Positions 16,279 to 24,062 of a stretch of 64,000 bases of DNA are shown here, in pieces. The position numbers were made by a program, and so were the translations under genes. The notes beneath the pieces are model-generated. The model worked only from the letters and a program-made list of their open reading frames with translations, was not told where the DNA came from and made no database searches. How positions within the stretch are numbered: position 1 is the first letter of the stretch; each line of letters begins with the position of its first letter. Origin of the DNA: Streptomyces sp. man185 (lineage in GTDB: Bacteria; Actinomycetota; Actinomycetes; Streptomycetales; Streptomycetaceae); NCBI GenBank assembly GCA_002551355.1, contig NTHE01000005.1, positions 106,343 to 170,342 of the forward strand, written 5' to 3'.

Positions 16279-18188
16279 CCGAGGATGCCTTCCTGCGTGT
16301 TCCTTGCGGCGCGCCTGTAGCGCCCGAGTCCTGACATGCGGGGCACCGCCCAGATGCCGTGGTCGCCCAGCCCGGCGCGTGCGCCGGACGCGGTACTGCC
16401 CGCGACGCTCTCCAGACAGTCGACCCGGAAGCCGGCGATCTCCACCGGCCAGTTGATCTCCCACGTCTTGTTGATCTTCAGGGAGGTATGGAGGTCCTTG
16501 CGGAACCGCTCCGAGACGACGGAGATCGCCCGATCCCCGTGGAAGACGGTGTACGGAGGACTCTGGTCGGCGCCCATGGTCATCTCGTGCTGAGGGCGGA
16601 GCGTCAGTACGTCACCGGGTGAGACCGACGACGCCAGGTAGTCCTGCACGTCCGCCGCGTCGTCGAAGAAGCCGACCGTGCCCGGCGGGTGCTCCCGACA
16701 TACGTCCTGCCCGCCGGCGGCGATGCCGTCCCGGATGTACGGCTTCCACGCGCCGAGGTACCACCGTTCGGTCACCCGGTCCCGGCGCACGAGTGCTGTG
16801 TCCGGTGACGCGATGCGGAACAGATCGTCCCGGGCGCGGGTCATCGCGACGTACAGCGAACGGGCCTCGGCTGCCGGGTCCACATGGCCGTGCTGCTTGC
16901 GCAGTTCCGCGGTGGTGGCCGGTTCGACCACGATGACCCGATCGAACTCGAGCCCCTTGGCACGGTGCACGGTCGACACCACCAGGTTCGAGGGTTCCAC
17001 GGCCGCCAAGTCGTCAGGGAAGCGTCCCTCCGCCACCAGGCACCGTACCGCCGAGACATCCATCAACCCTCTGGGCGCGCGGGCGGCGCCCCGCAGGGAA
17101 CGCCAGATCCGCGCATGGTCCCCGACGGGAGCGGTCGGTCCGGTGGCGAGCAGTTCCAGGAAGCGCTCCTCGGTCAGCGTTGTGCTACCGGTGTGCCTCA
17201 GGACAGAGCTGACCCAGGCTGGGACAGGGCGGTCCTGCAACGCGCGCTGGACCCGGTGCGGCACGCCGAGGGAGAACAGCTTCTCGGACAGCACCAGAGC
17301 CTGGCGGTTGTCCCTGCAGAGAATGGCGCAGGTGCCCGGGTAGCCGCGGAGCGACTCGACGGTCGACTCCGCCTCCAGAGGACTGAGATCGGGGCACGAC
17401 CGCAGGAGATCGGTCAGCTGCCGGTGGAACTTCTCGCCCGCCGAATCGGATTCGGCGGGTTCTGACGGCAGCCTCTTGAGCGCGTCGCCGAGCTTGAGCG
17501 CCGTACGTGCCTCCTGGGTCCGGGCCCGGAAGTTGGTGGTGAGGTGCAGCTCGACCAGATCGTCCGGGTAGGAGGCCCGCAGCCAGTCGAAGAAGTAGTT
17601 GGTCTCTGCGGCACGGGCATCCTGGTCGGAGACCTGGAAGCCGAAGATGGCCTGGGCGCCATCCCCCACCACAGTGAACCCGCAGTTGTCCTGGAAGCGG
17701 TCCAGCAGCGTCTCCACCATGTCCCGGCGGTCACCCACCAGGTCCTGGACCTCGTCGATCACCACGTGGGCGGGGGCACCCTGTTCGCTCTCCTCGACCG
17801 CGCCCCGGAGAACGGCCTCGGTCGTCTCCCGGATCCGCTCGTCGAAGCGCAGCGCACCCCAGTCCCGGTCCGGCTGCTCGGCGCGCAGCACCGAATAGGC
17901 CCAGGAGTCGAATGTCTGCACCCGGACCCGGCGTGCCTCCCGGGCGTGCAGCGCGATCCGCTCGCGCAGCTCACGGACTGCCGCGCGCGAGAAACTGAGC
18001 ACCAGGATCTCGCCCGCCTCCAGCGCGTCGTCCTCGTGTCCCATCAGGGCATCGAGCCGGCGGACCAGCGTGTGTGTCTTGCCCGCGCCCGCGCCGGCGG
18101 TGACCAGCAGCCGGGCGTCCCAGGGCTGCTCGACCACGGCCCGCTGTTCCTCGGTCAATTGCGGGCTGTCGTGGTACGCGTCGGTCAC
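16275..18188 (-). CDS. UvrD/REP-type SF1 helicase
   Basis: The protein has about 637 residues. The GTG at 18188 was chosen because it sits 6 bases after a GGAGG and overlaps the upstream stop (GTGA). SF1 motifs are complete: VTAGAGAGKTHTLVRR (Walker A, near residue 30), LVLSFSRAAVREL (Ia), VVIDEVQDLVGDRR (II), VVGDGAQAIFGFQ (III), LTTNFRARTQ (IV), STVHRAKGLEFDRVIVV (V) and YVAMTRARDDLF (VI). The C-terminal ~170 residues contain no recognised nuclease motif. UvrD-like helicases unwind DNA 3'-5' and appear in several defence systems. Its position between the GHKL-helicase gene and drmA, with overlaps at both ends, indicates one multiprotein pathway. Confidence 0.93.
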   Translation of the reverse strand: MTDAYHDSPQLTEEQRAVVEQPWDARLLVTAGAGAGKTHTLVRRLDALMGHEDDALEAGEILVLSFSRAAVRELRERIALHAREARRVRVQTFDSWAYSVLRAEQPDRDWGALRFDERIRETTEAVLRGAVEESEQGAPAHVVIDEVQDLVGDRRDMVETLLDRFQDNCGFTVVGDGAQAIFGFQVSDQDARAAETNYFFDWLRASYPDDLVELHLTTNFRARTQEARTALKLGDALKRLPSEPAESDSAGEKFHRQLTDLLRSCPDLSPLEAESTVESLRGYPGTCAILCRDNRQALVLSEKLFSLGVPHRVQRALQDRPVPAWVSSVLRHTGSTTLTEERFLELLATGPTAPVGDHARIWRSLRGAARAPRGLMDVSAVRCLVAEGRFPDDLAAVEPSNLVVSTVHRAKGLEFDRVIVVEPATTAELRKQHGHVDPAAEARSLYVAMTRARDDLFRIASPDTALVRRDRVTERWYLGAWKPYIRDGIAAGGQDVCREHPPGTVGFFDDAADVQDYLASSVSPGDVLTLRPQHEMTMGADQSPPYTVFHGDRAISVVSERFRKDLHTSLKINKTWEINWPVEIAGFRVDCLESVAGSTASGARAGLGDHGIWAVPRMSGLGRYRRAARNTQEGILG

Positions 18189-21100
18189 TTGGCCCTCCAC
18201 AGGTGCTCGAACTGCGTGAAGGCGAGAGCCTTGCCGTAGTTGGTGATGTTGTCCCGGACATTGAGAATCAGGCAGGTCTCCTTGCCTCCGTTTCCGGGAC
18301 CGCGCAGACCGCGACCGATCATCTGCTGGTAGACATTCGGGCTGTAGGTGGGGCGGGCGACGACCACGGCCCGGGTGGCCGGAGCATCGAACCCCTGTGT
18401 CAGAACACCGTAGTTCGTGAGGACACGCACGCGACCGCGACGGAAGTCGTCGATGCTCTTCCTGCGCTCGCCCGCCGAGGTGGCCGAGTCCACCGAGGCG
18501 GCGGTAATGCCTCGGTCCTTCAGCTTCGCTGCGAGGAACTTGGCATGTGCCACGGAGGTGGCGAACACCAGGACGGGCCAGTCGGCGGGCATCTCGCCGA
18601 TCTCCTCCAGAATGCGCTTGTTGCGGTCGTGGTCGTCGGCGAGACGCTGCTCGGCGGCCTTCGACAGCAGGCTCATCTGGTCGGCCCGCTCCTTCTCGTC
18701 GTTGGTCAGCTCGATGGTGCCGCCGAGGAGTTCCCGGTGATCGACCTTGGCCAGCATGCCGAGTTCCTGCAGTTCCCCGTAGGCGTCACCGTTCGGGAAG
18801 ACACCGTCGTCGAGGCGCTGGCCACCGAAGCGTTGGACCAGGCGTCGGGTCTCCTCGTCGTTCGTGTTGCGGAACGGGGTCGCGGTGAGCCCCAGCAGAT
18901 GGCGCCCGGTCTCCCGTGCCGTCAGGCCGAGTTGTTCGAGGATCTTCGTGTACTGCGGCGAGATGGCGACATGCGCCTCGTCGACGATGACCAGACTCGC
19001 CTGTCGGAGCCAGGCGTATCCCTCGGTGTCGAGGCAGTTGCGGAGCTTCGCGTCCGTCGCGACCACGAGGTGCGGACGGTCGCTCACGGGACCCGCCTCG
19101 TTGGTGGTCCACAGCCTGCTGATGGTGAGGGGGCTCTCCGCGCCGACCTTCGACCAGACGAAGCTCCAGCTCTGGACGGCCTGCTCGCAGAGTTCCTCGG
19201 TCTGGGCGATCCAGAGGATGGGACCGTCCAGCTCTCCCACGGACTTGACCCAGCGAATCACGGCCTCCGCCGCCACCCGGGTTTTGCCCGCGCCGGTGGG
19301 CAGCGACAGCATCCCGCGCTGCGGTGCGAACCGGTCGAGCATCGCGAAGACCTTCGCCGCGAGGCGTTCCTGGTAGTCGTGCAGACGTGGGAACTCGGTG
19401 GGGCCGGGGACATCCACCCTCGGAGGCAGCGAAGGCGCCTTGGTTCCGGCGAAGGAGTCCGGGAAGCCGAAGTCGGCGACGAACCTCACTGCGGGCGATG
19501 ACCCGGTGAAGCCCGACGGCGCGTGGCTCGGATAGGCGGCCAACAGATCACGCGTGTGCATCTGGAGGACACCGTCACCGTGGGCGTTGTACGCCATCCG
19601 CGCGATCCGGCGGGCCGACGGCTCGACGTCCCCCAACTCCGCGCGCTCGCTCTCCAGGAGGCCGGGCGGAAGACCCGCCCGGAGCGCGGCTTCACCGATG
19701 AGCAGTTCCAGCTTCTCCTCGACGCTCTCCGCCTCCCGGACCCGGCGCAGGGCCGCCTGGAGCTGCTGGTCGGCCTCCTGCCGCTTCTGGGCGTCGAGCA
19801 CCGACCGGCACCCCGCTTCCTTCAGCCCCCAGCGCAGCTCACGGTCGACCGCCATGAGGGCAGCGAGCCGGTCCGCGGGTTCGAGGACGAGCACGGTGTC
19901 GCCCTGGAGTGCGCTCTTGAGGGGCGTCGGCCGGGTGCCCTGGGGGGTACGGGTCACCTCCTCCAGCTCGGAACAGGGCTGCAGCCGGTAATTGTTGACG
20001 GCATTTCCCATCCGCTGGCGGAGCGTGGGGAACTCGTCGTGCAGAAGTGTGGGCTCGCCGATACCCACATGTCGCGTCTCCTTGCTGACGACGTCGCTGT
20101 ATCGGAGCATGCCCCACGTCTTGACGAGCAGGGTGGCGTCCTCGTCACTGCCTGCGAGCAGCGCCGGGATCTGCTCCGCACGCAGCGTGCGGTACTCCGC
20201 CTCGGATGCCGCGACGGCGATCTTGTCGTCCTCCCGCGCGGACCACTCCGATCCGATTCGACAACGGGTGAGCTCTCCCTCGGGGAAGTCGACCCCCAGT
20301 CGGGTCAGCATCACGTACGTACGCCCGACGAAAGTGTCGTCGTCACTGGAGCCGAGTTGTTCGAGCAGGCGGGCCCACTGCTTCGCCGGTACGTCCTCCA
20401 CCAGCGTGGGCAGGTGAAGCTTGCGGGCCTTCTCGGCGCTGATGTCCGCGACAGGCAGGACATCGGCGTACGCGTGCAGCTGAGGACCCACGGCGTCGGA
20501 GAGCGGGACGACGCCCTGCGAGGTGGGGATCCTGCCGTGGCGGGCGAGCATCCAACGCAACGGGGAATGGATGGACTTGCGCGTGGCTACTTGGACGCCG
20601 AACTGCATGGTCCAGGTATCGATGACGCTCGCTTCGGGCAATGCCTTCACAAAGGCTGCCCGTCCCTCGTCCGACAGCCGCTCCAGGAGATGCAGCGGTC
20701 CGCCGATGGGGGAGCCCTCCAGCTTGAGCCTGTTGAACTGTGGGCGGGACGCGTTGCTGCTCAACGTCCTGCAATAGCTGTCGTAGATCGCCGTCGAGTA
20801 TTCGGCGAACCATGCTTCGTCCTGCGAAGGCCGGTGGCCTGCGGTGGGCGCCGCGCGCAGCCCGAACTCGTGGAAGACCAACGGGTCGTCGGAGTGGAAG
20901 TCCAGGTCCACCGCCACCGAGCCGTCCCGACTTCCGTCGGCGGGAACCACGGGCCCGGGGAGGAGACAGTCCCGCATGCAGTGGAAGCGCCCGTCCACGG
21001 TGCGTACGTTCAGCGTCGCCATCGGATCGGGCACGCGGGCGATCACCTCGCCGCTCACCTGGCTGCCGCCCGCACTGTGGAACAACTCCCAGAAGCGGGT

Positions 21101-22942
21101 CCAGTCCTGGGGGCTGTATCCGGCGAAGCCCTGCTCCAGAACACCGATGAAGCGGCCGCGGGAGTCCGCTTCCCGAATGCCAAGCGTGTTGAGGACGCTG
21201 GTGAGTGACTGGTCCTCGGAGAGGGCGGCGTCCACGTACGTCGTGCCGTCCCGCAGACCGTCCTGGACGGCCCGGCGGAAGACCTTGCCCACCACGGCGG
21301 GCACCAGCCCGCTCTCCTCGGTCAGCACGATGCGCGCGGTTCGGGCCTCGTCCGCGAAGGGCGACCCATCGCCGACCATCGCGGCGACGATGCGGATCGC
21401 TACGGCGGAGGCCTCGGCCGTACCGTCGGTGACCAGAGCCTCCAACCACTCCCGGACGGTCGCCCGGCCCTGCCTGGTCTGTTCGAGGATGTGCCCCACC
21501 TTGCCGGGGCGGAACTCCGCGGCCTCCACGGAGGGGTGGACCCAGTTCACGGGACGCCCGGGGTAGGCGTTCCACATCCGGAGCCAGTCGAGCTTGAGCG
21601 GCGCCTTCCCCACGGGGGCGGGGTGGATCCGCACCTCCCGGGGAACCCGCAGGACGCCGTCCTGGTCGGGAAGCGAGGGAAGTTGGGCGGTCAGCTTCCA
21701 GATCTGCTCGGTCAGATACCTGTCGGCCCAGTTGAGGGTCTCCGACTCCCTGGTCCGACCGGGCAGCAGGGGCAGATAGGCGCCGGGGTCCTCGGCCGGA
21801 GCCAGCTGCGGCAGGGATTCGACGACCAGCTTCGCGGCGACCTGGATGATCTCCTCGTTGAACGGACTGGAGTCCAGGAGGTTCTGCCTGTCCTCGTTCG
21901 TCTTCCAGGCTCCGTTCAGGATGCCCGCCAGGGTCATCGGGTATTTGGTCGGGAAGTACGACCAGAATTCTCCCCGCCCCCTGGGGACGGTGAGGACGGT
22001 GTCACCCGCGTACTCGGGAACGGCCCACGAGATGTCGATCGTCCCCCGGTCGTGCATCTCGCCCGCGCCGGCCCGAGCCCGCGCGGTGGGCCGGTGGGCG
22101 TGGGTGAATACTTTCCAGGTGTCGTGGGATTCCGGTTTTCCCGTGCGAACCTCGTGGATCGTGTGCACGACGTCCTCGTGCTCGACCGTGATCTCCCGCC
22201 GGATCTGCGGCATGGCACGGCGGTCCTCCAGAACCACCGTGCCCACGTGGTGGGAGAACAACTGGAAGCGTGCCGGGAACTCCCGCTGAGGTTCGCGGCT
22301 GCCGGCGACCGCGTGGATGTCGTGTCCGAGCCGATCGGCCGCTCCGGGCAGGAGAGGAAGGCGCACCACGGTCGTGGCCCAGCCGAGCAGTTCGTCGAGT
22401 ACCGGGTCGGCCGAGCGCTCCTTCGCGGCCTCCAGCGGGCGGGCCATGCGCAGGACAGGGGCCTCGAAATCTGCGACGATCCCGTCGCCGCCGGCCTTCC
22501 GGATCTCCTCGTGCGACCAGGCCCGGTCGAAACCGAATGCCCCTGAGATGCTGAAGAATTGAGGTGTGTCGGTAACGGCGAGGACCGATTTCACTCCAAC
22601 CCCGAAGCGGCCGATCTGGCCTCCACGCTTCTTCGAAACGCTCATGCGGAGGATGGTCTCGGCGCCTTCCGCCGTGACTTCCTTGCCCTCGTTCGCGCAG
22701 TAGAGGTGCGCATCCGTGAGAACGACGTGCACCTTCCCGCCCGGGGAATGTGCGATTTCGTCCGCGGCGTTCTGGACGAGCTCGAACAACTGGCGGTCCC
22801 CGTATCCGCCTTGAGTGATGCGTCGTTCGCCGTTGGCGTGCTCAAGGATCAACCCCGGATCGACGCGATACGTCGCCAGTACCCGCGCCGACTGATCGAT
22901 GATCGTCCGGATGACGGAGGTCTCGCCCGAACTGTCCGTCAC
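18185..22942 (-). CDS. GHKL (Hsp90/sacsin-like) ATPase fused to SF2 DEAH helicase
   Basis: The protein has about 1585 residues from the GTG at 22942; no strong ribosome site is visible and upstream in-frame sequence looks non-coding. Near the N-terminus there is a GHKL ATPase: QLFELVQNAADEIAH (N box, about 51-65) and GGQIGRFGVGVKSVLAVTD (lid and G2, about 107-125), as in sacsin-type or Hsp90-type ATP-binding domains. A ~1000-residue middle part has no recognised motif. The C-terminus is a complete SF2 helicase: SLPTGAGKTRVAAEA (Walker A, about 1213), VIVDEAHVAI (DEAH, about 1321), LLGLTATPFRN, NYGVLTQGFDAPA and QQMIGRGLRG (motif VI, about 1539). Two nucleotide-driven machines in one chain suggest a DNA-sensing and remodelling factor. 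It heads the helicase operon. Confidence 0.9.
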   Translation of the reverse strand: MTDSSGETSVIRTIIDQSARVLATYRVDPGLILEHANGERRITQGGYGDRQLFELVQNAADEIAHSPGGKVHVVLTDAHLYCANEGKEVTAEGAETILRMSVSKKRGGQIGRFGVGVKSVLAVTDTPQFFSISGAFGFDRAWSHEEIRKAGGDGIVADFEAPVLRMARPLEAAKERSADPVLDELLGWATTVVRLPLLPGAADRLGHDIHAVAGSREPQREFPARFQLFSHHVGTVVLEDRRAMPQIRREITVEHEDVVHTIHEVRTGKPESHDTWKVFTHAHRPTARARAGAGEMHDRGTIDISWAVPEYAGDTVLTVPRGRGEFWSYFPTKYPMTLAGILNGAWKTNEDRQNLLDSSPFNEEIIQVAAKLVVESLPQLAPAEDPGAYLPLLPGRTRESETLNWADRYLTEQIWKLTAQLPSLPDQDGVLRVPREVRIHPAPVGKAPLKLDWLRMWNAYPGRPVNWVHPSVEAAEFRPGKVGHILEQTRQGRATVREWLEALVTDGTAEASAVAIRIVAAMVGDGSPFADEARTARIVLTEESGLVPAVVGKVFRRAVQDGLRDGTTYVDAALSEDQSLTSVLNTLGIREADSRGRFIGVLEQGFAGYSPQDWTRFWELFHSAGGSQVSGEVIARVPDPMATLNVRTVDGRFHCMRDCLLPGPVVPADGSRDGSVAVDLDFHSDDPLVFHEFGLRAAPTAGHRPSQDEAWFAEYSTAIYDSYCRTLSSNASRPQFNRLKLEGSPIGGPLHLLERLSDEGRAAFVKALPEASVIDTWTMQFGVQVATRKSIHSPLRWMLARHGRIPTSQGVVPLSDAVGPQLHAYADVLPVADISAEKARKLHLPTLVEDVPAKQWARLLEQLGSSDDDTFVGRTYVMLTRLGVDFPEGELTRCRIGSEWSAREDDKIAVAASEAEYRTLRAEQIPALLAGSDEDATLLVKTWGMLRYSDVVSKETRHVGIGEPTLLHDEFPTLRQRMGNAVNNYRLQPCSELEEVTRTPQGTRPTPLKSALQGDTVLVLEPADRLAALMAVDRELRWGLKEAGCRSVLDAQKRQEADQQLQAALRRVREAESVEEKLELLIGEAALRAGLPPGLLESERAELGDVEPSARRIARMAYNAHGDGVLQMHTRDLLAAYPSHAPSGFTGSSPAVRFVADFGFPDSFAGTKAPSLPPRVDVPGPTEFPRLHDYQERLAAKVFAMLDRFAPQRGMLSLPTGAGKTRVAAEAVIRWVKSVGELDGPILWIAQTEELCEQAVQSWSFVWSKVGAESPLTISRLWTTNEAGPVSDRPHLVVATDAKLRNCLDTEGYAWLRQASLVIVDEAHVAISPQYTKILEQLGLTARETGRHLLGLTATPFRNTNDEETRRLVQRFGGQRLDDGVFPNGDAYGELQELGMLAKVDHRELLGGTIELTNDEKERADQMSLLSKAAEQRLADDHDRNKRILEEIGEMPADWPVLVFATSVAHAKFLAAKLKDRGITAASVDSATSAGERRKSIDDFRRGRVRVLTNYGVLTQGFDAPATRAVVVARPTYSPNVYQQMIGRGLRGPGNGGKETCLILNVRDNITNYGKALAFTQFEHLWRAK

Positions 22943-23075
22943 ATAGGGGTGGTTCAAAGTCTTCCCATTCTGTGGGCCGTGAGCTGAACACGGGCGGAGT
23001 CGGGGCCGGCCGCAGCGGGGGATGAGGCCGGCCCCGACTCCACGATAGGAGTTCCGGGTCCGATGATGTGCCGGG

Positions 23076-23450
23076 TCAGTCGAGCTTGAAGATGATGATG
23101 ACGAATTCGGGACGCGCGCGGTTCCGGCGACGCTTGTTCCGGGTGGAGCCCGCGTTCTTCGGCGGGCGCGTGGTGATGCTGCGGGTGCGGAGCGGCAGGC
23201 GCGGGGCGCGGCGCCGCGGACCCTTGTCGTCCGGCGATTCGGGTGCTTCCGGGGTGGCCCGGTCGGGTTCGGCGGGGGCGGAGATCTTGCGGGCCGCCTC
23301 GTCACGCCGGAGCCGCAGCGCGTTGATGTACGAACGCGTCGTTCCGATGGCTTCGAGGAACTCGGACCGCAGGTACGGGTCTTCGATGGAGTCGTACTGT
23401 TCGACGAGTCCGAACAGGCCGTCGTCCGGATCGGGCGGGTCGATGTTCAT
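23076..23450 (-). CDS. Small hypothetical protein with basic C-terminus
   Basis: The protein has 124 residues from the ATG at 23450, with AGGGGGG upstream. The N-terminal ~55 residues are acidic and helical (DDGLFGLVEQYDSIEDPYL, then FLEAIGTTRSYINALRLRRD). The C-terminal half is strongly basic (TRSITTRPPKNAGSTRNKRR) and ends in a hydrophobic tail, EFVIIIFKLD. No domain is recognised. A basic tail could bind nucleic acid; that is inference. It lies 133 bases upstream of the GHKL-helicase gene on the same strand and probably belongs to that operon. Confidence 0.6.
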   Translation of the reverse strand: MNIDPPDPDDGLFGLVEQYDSIEDPYLRSEFLEAIGTTRSYINALRLRRDEAARKISAPAEPDRATPEAPESPDDKGPRRRAPRLPLRTRSITTRPPKNAGSTRNKRRRNRARPEFVIIIFKLD

Positions 23451-24062
23451 GGCGGCGCCCCCCTGGGCTCTGAGGATGTGTACCGGGCGTGACGGAAAAT
23501 GGCGCACGTGCAGAAGGGCGGGAGCGCCCGGGGTGACGGGTGCGATCGCCAGGAGGAAAGGTTTCTTCGGGAGCGGAGAAGTCGATGGCGGGTCGGAGTG
23601 AAAAGAACGTGGGCGATAAACGTTCCAGAAGCCAAGCGCATTCTTCCGGCCGGTGCAAGGGGTTCGGTTTTCCCCGAAAGGATTTCCTCTGTGGCCGTTG
23701 AAGCGATTTATGGCATGAAAAAGGCCCCCGAAAAGGAAAGGGCCGGTCCCGCCGGGTGAGGCGTCCCCGCCCCGAAGGTACATGACCGAAACGCTTTCTC
23801 GCAAGGCTTTGTCGCGAGCGATCCCCTTCCTCTTCGGGGCGCTTGCGGGGTGTGCATTTCGGGCGTGCAAGGAGTGAGGGAGTGAGAGGGATTATTCTGC
23901 CCACGACTCCCCTTTCGGTGCACCTCCGGACTTATTGCCAAGGGATTGAAGAGGCGAAAGAGGCCTCCGGGAGAGGTGTCAAACGTCTTTGTCGGACGGA
24001 TCGTCAGTGTCAAATCGCGGGTGTATCGTGCAGGTCATGGCCTACGCCGCAGCTGAGGAGTG
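23451..24062. promoter_or_regulatory. Divergent control region of the defence island
   Basis: About 610 bases separate the leftward small-protein/helicase operon from the rightward XRE-GHKL operon. The region is AT-richer than its neighbours, and frames through it have atypical composition (many Phe and Lys codons), so I call no gene. The motif gtgtcaaa appears twice near the XRE-GHKL start (23976-23983 and 24007-24014). Promoters of both units must lie here. Confidence 0.5.
23976..24014 (+). promoter_or_regulatory. gtgtcaaa direct repeat, candidate autoregulatory operator
   Basis: Two exact copies of gtgtcaaa lie 31 bases apart (start to start), about three helical turns, so both face the same side of the DNA. 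They end about 50 bases upstream of the XRE-GHKL start, where -35/-10 elements are expected (a tatcgt stands near 24023). The encoded XRE domain is the obvious candidate binder; that is inference. Confidence 0.4.

Noticed and set aside
13174..16320. 1048-codon open frame on the plus strand opposite drmA
   Set aside because: It is antisense to a helicase with a full motif set, has no family motifs, and is Arg/Gly/Pro/Val-rich as expected from mirrored high-GC codons.
18203..21208. Long plus-strand frames opposite the GHKL-helicase gene
   Set aside because: They are mirror frames of a very long GC-rich gene; composition is atypical and there are no motifs.
11177..23450. A complete DISARM system
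   Set aside because: DrmA and DrmB are present but no PLD-family DrmC, DrmD or DrmE was found, and the companion genes differ. It is described as DISARM-related only.
23500..24013. Short open frames in the control region between the two defence operons
   Set aside because: Codon use is unlike neighbouring genes, there are no ribosome sites, and frames on both strands are equally poor.
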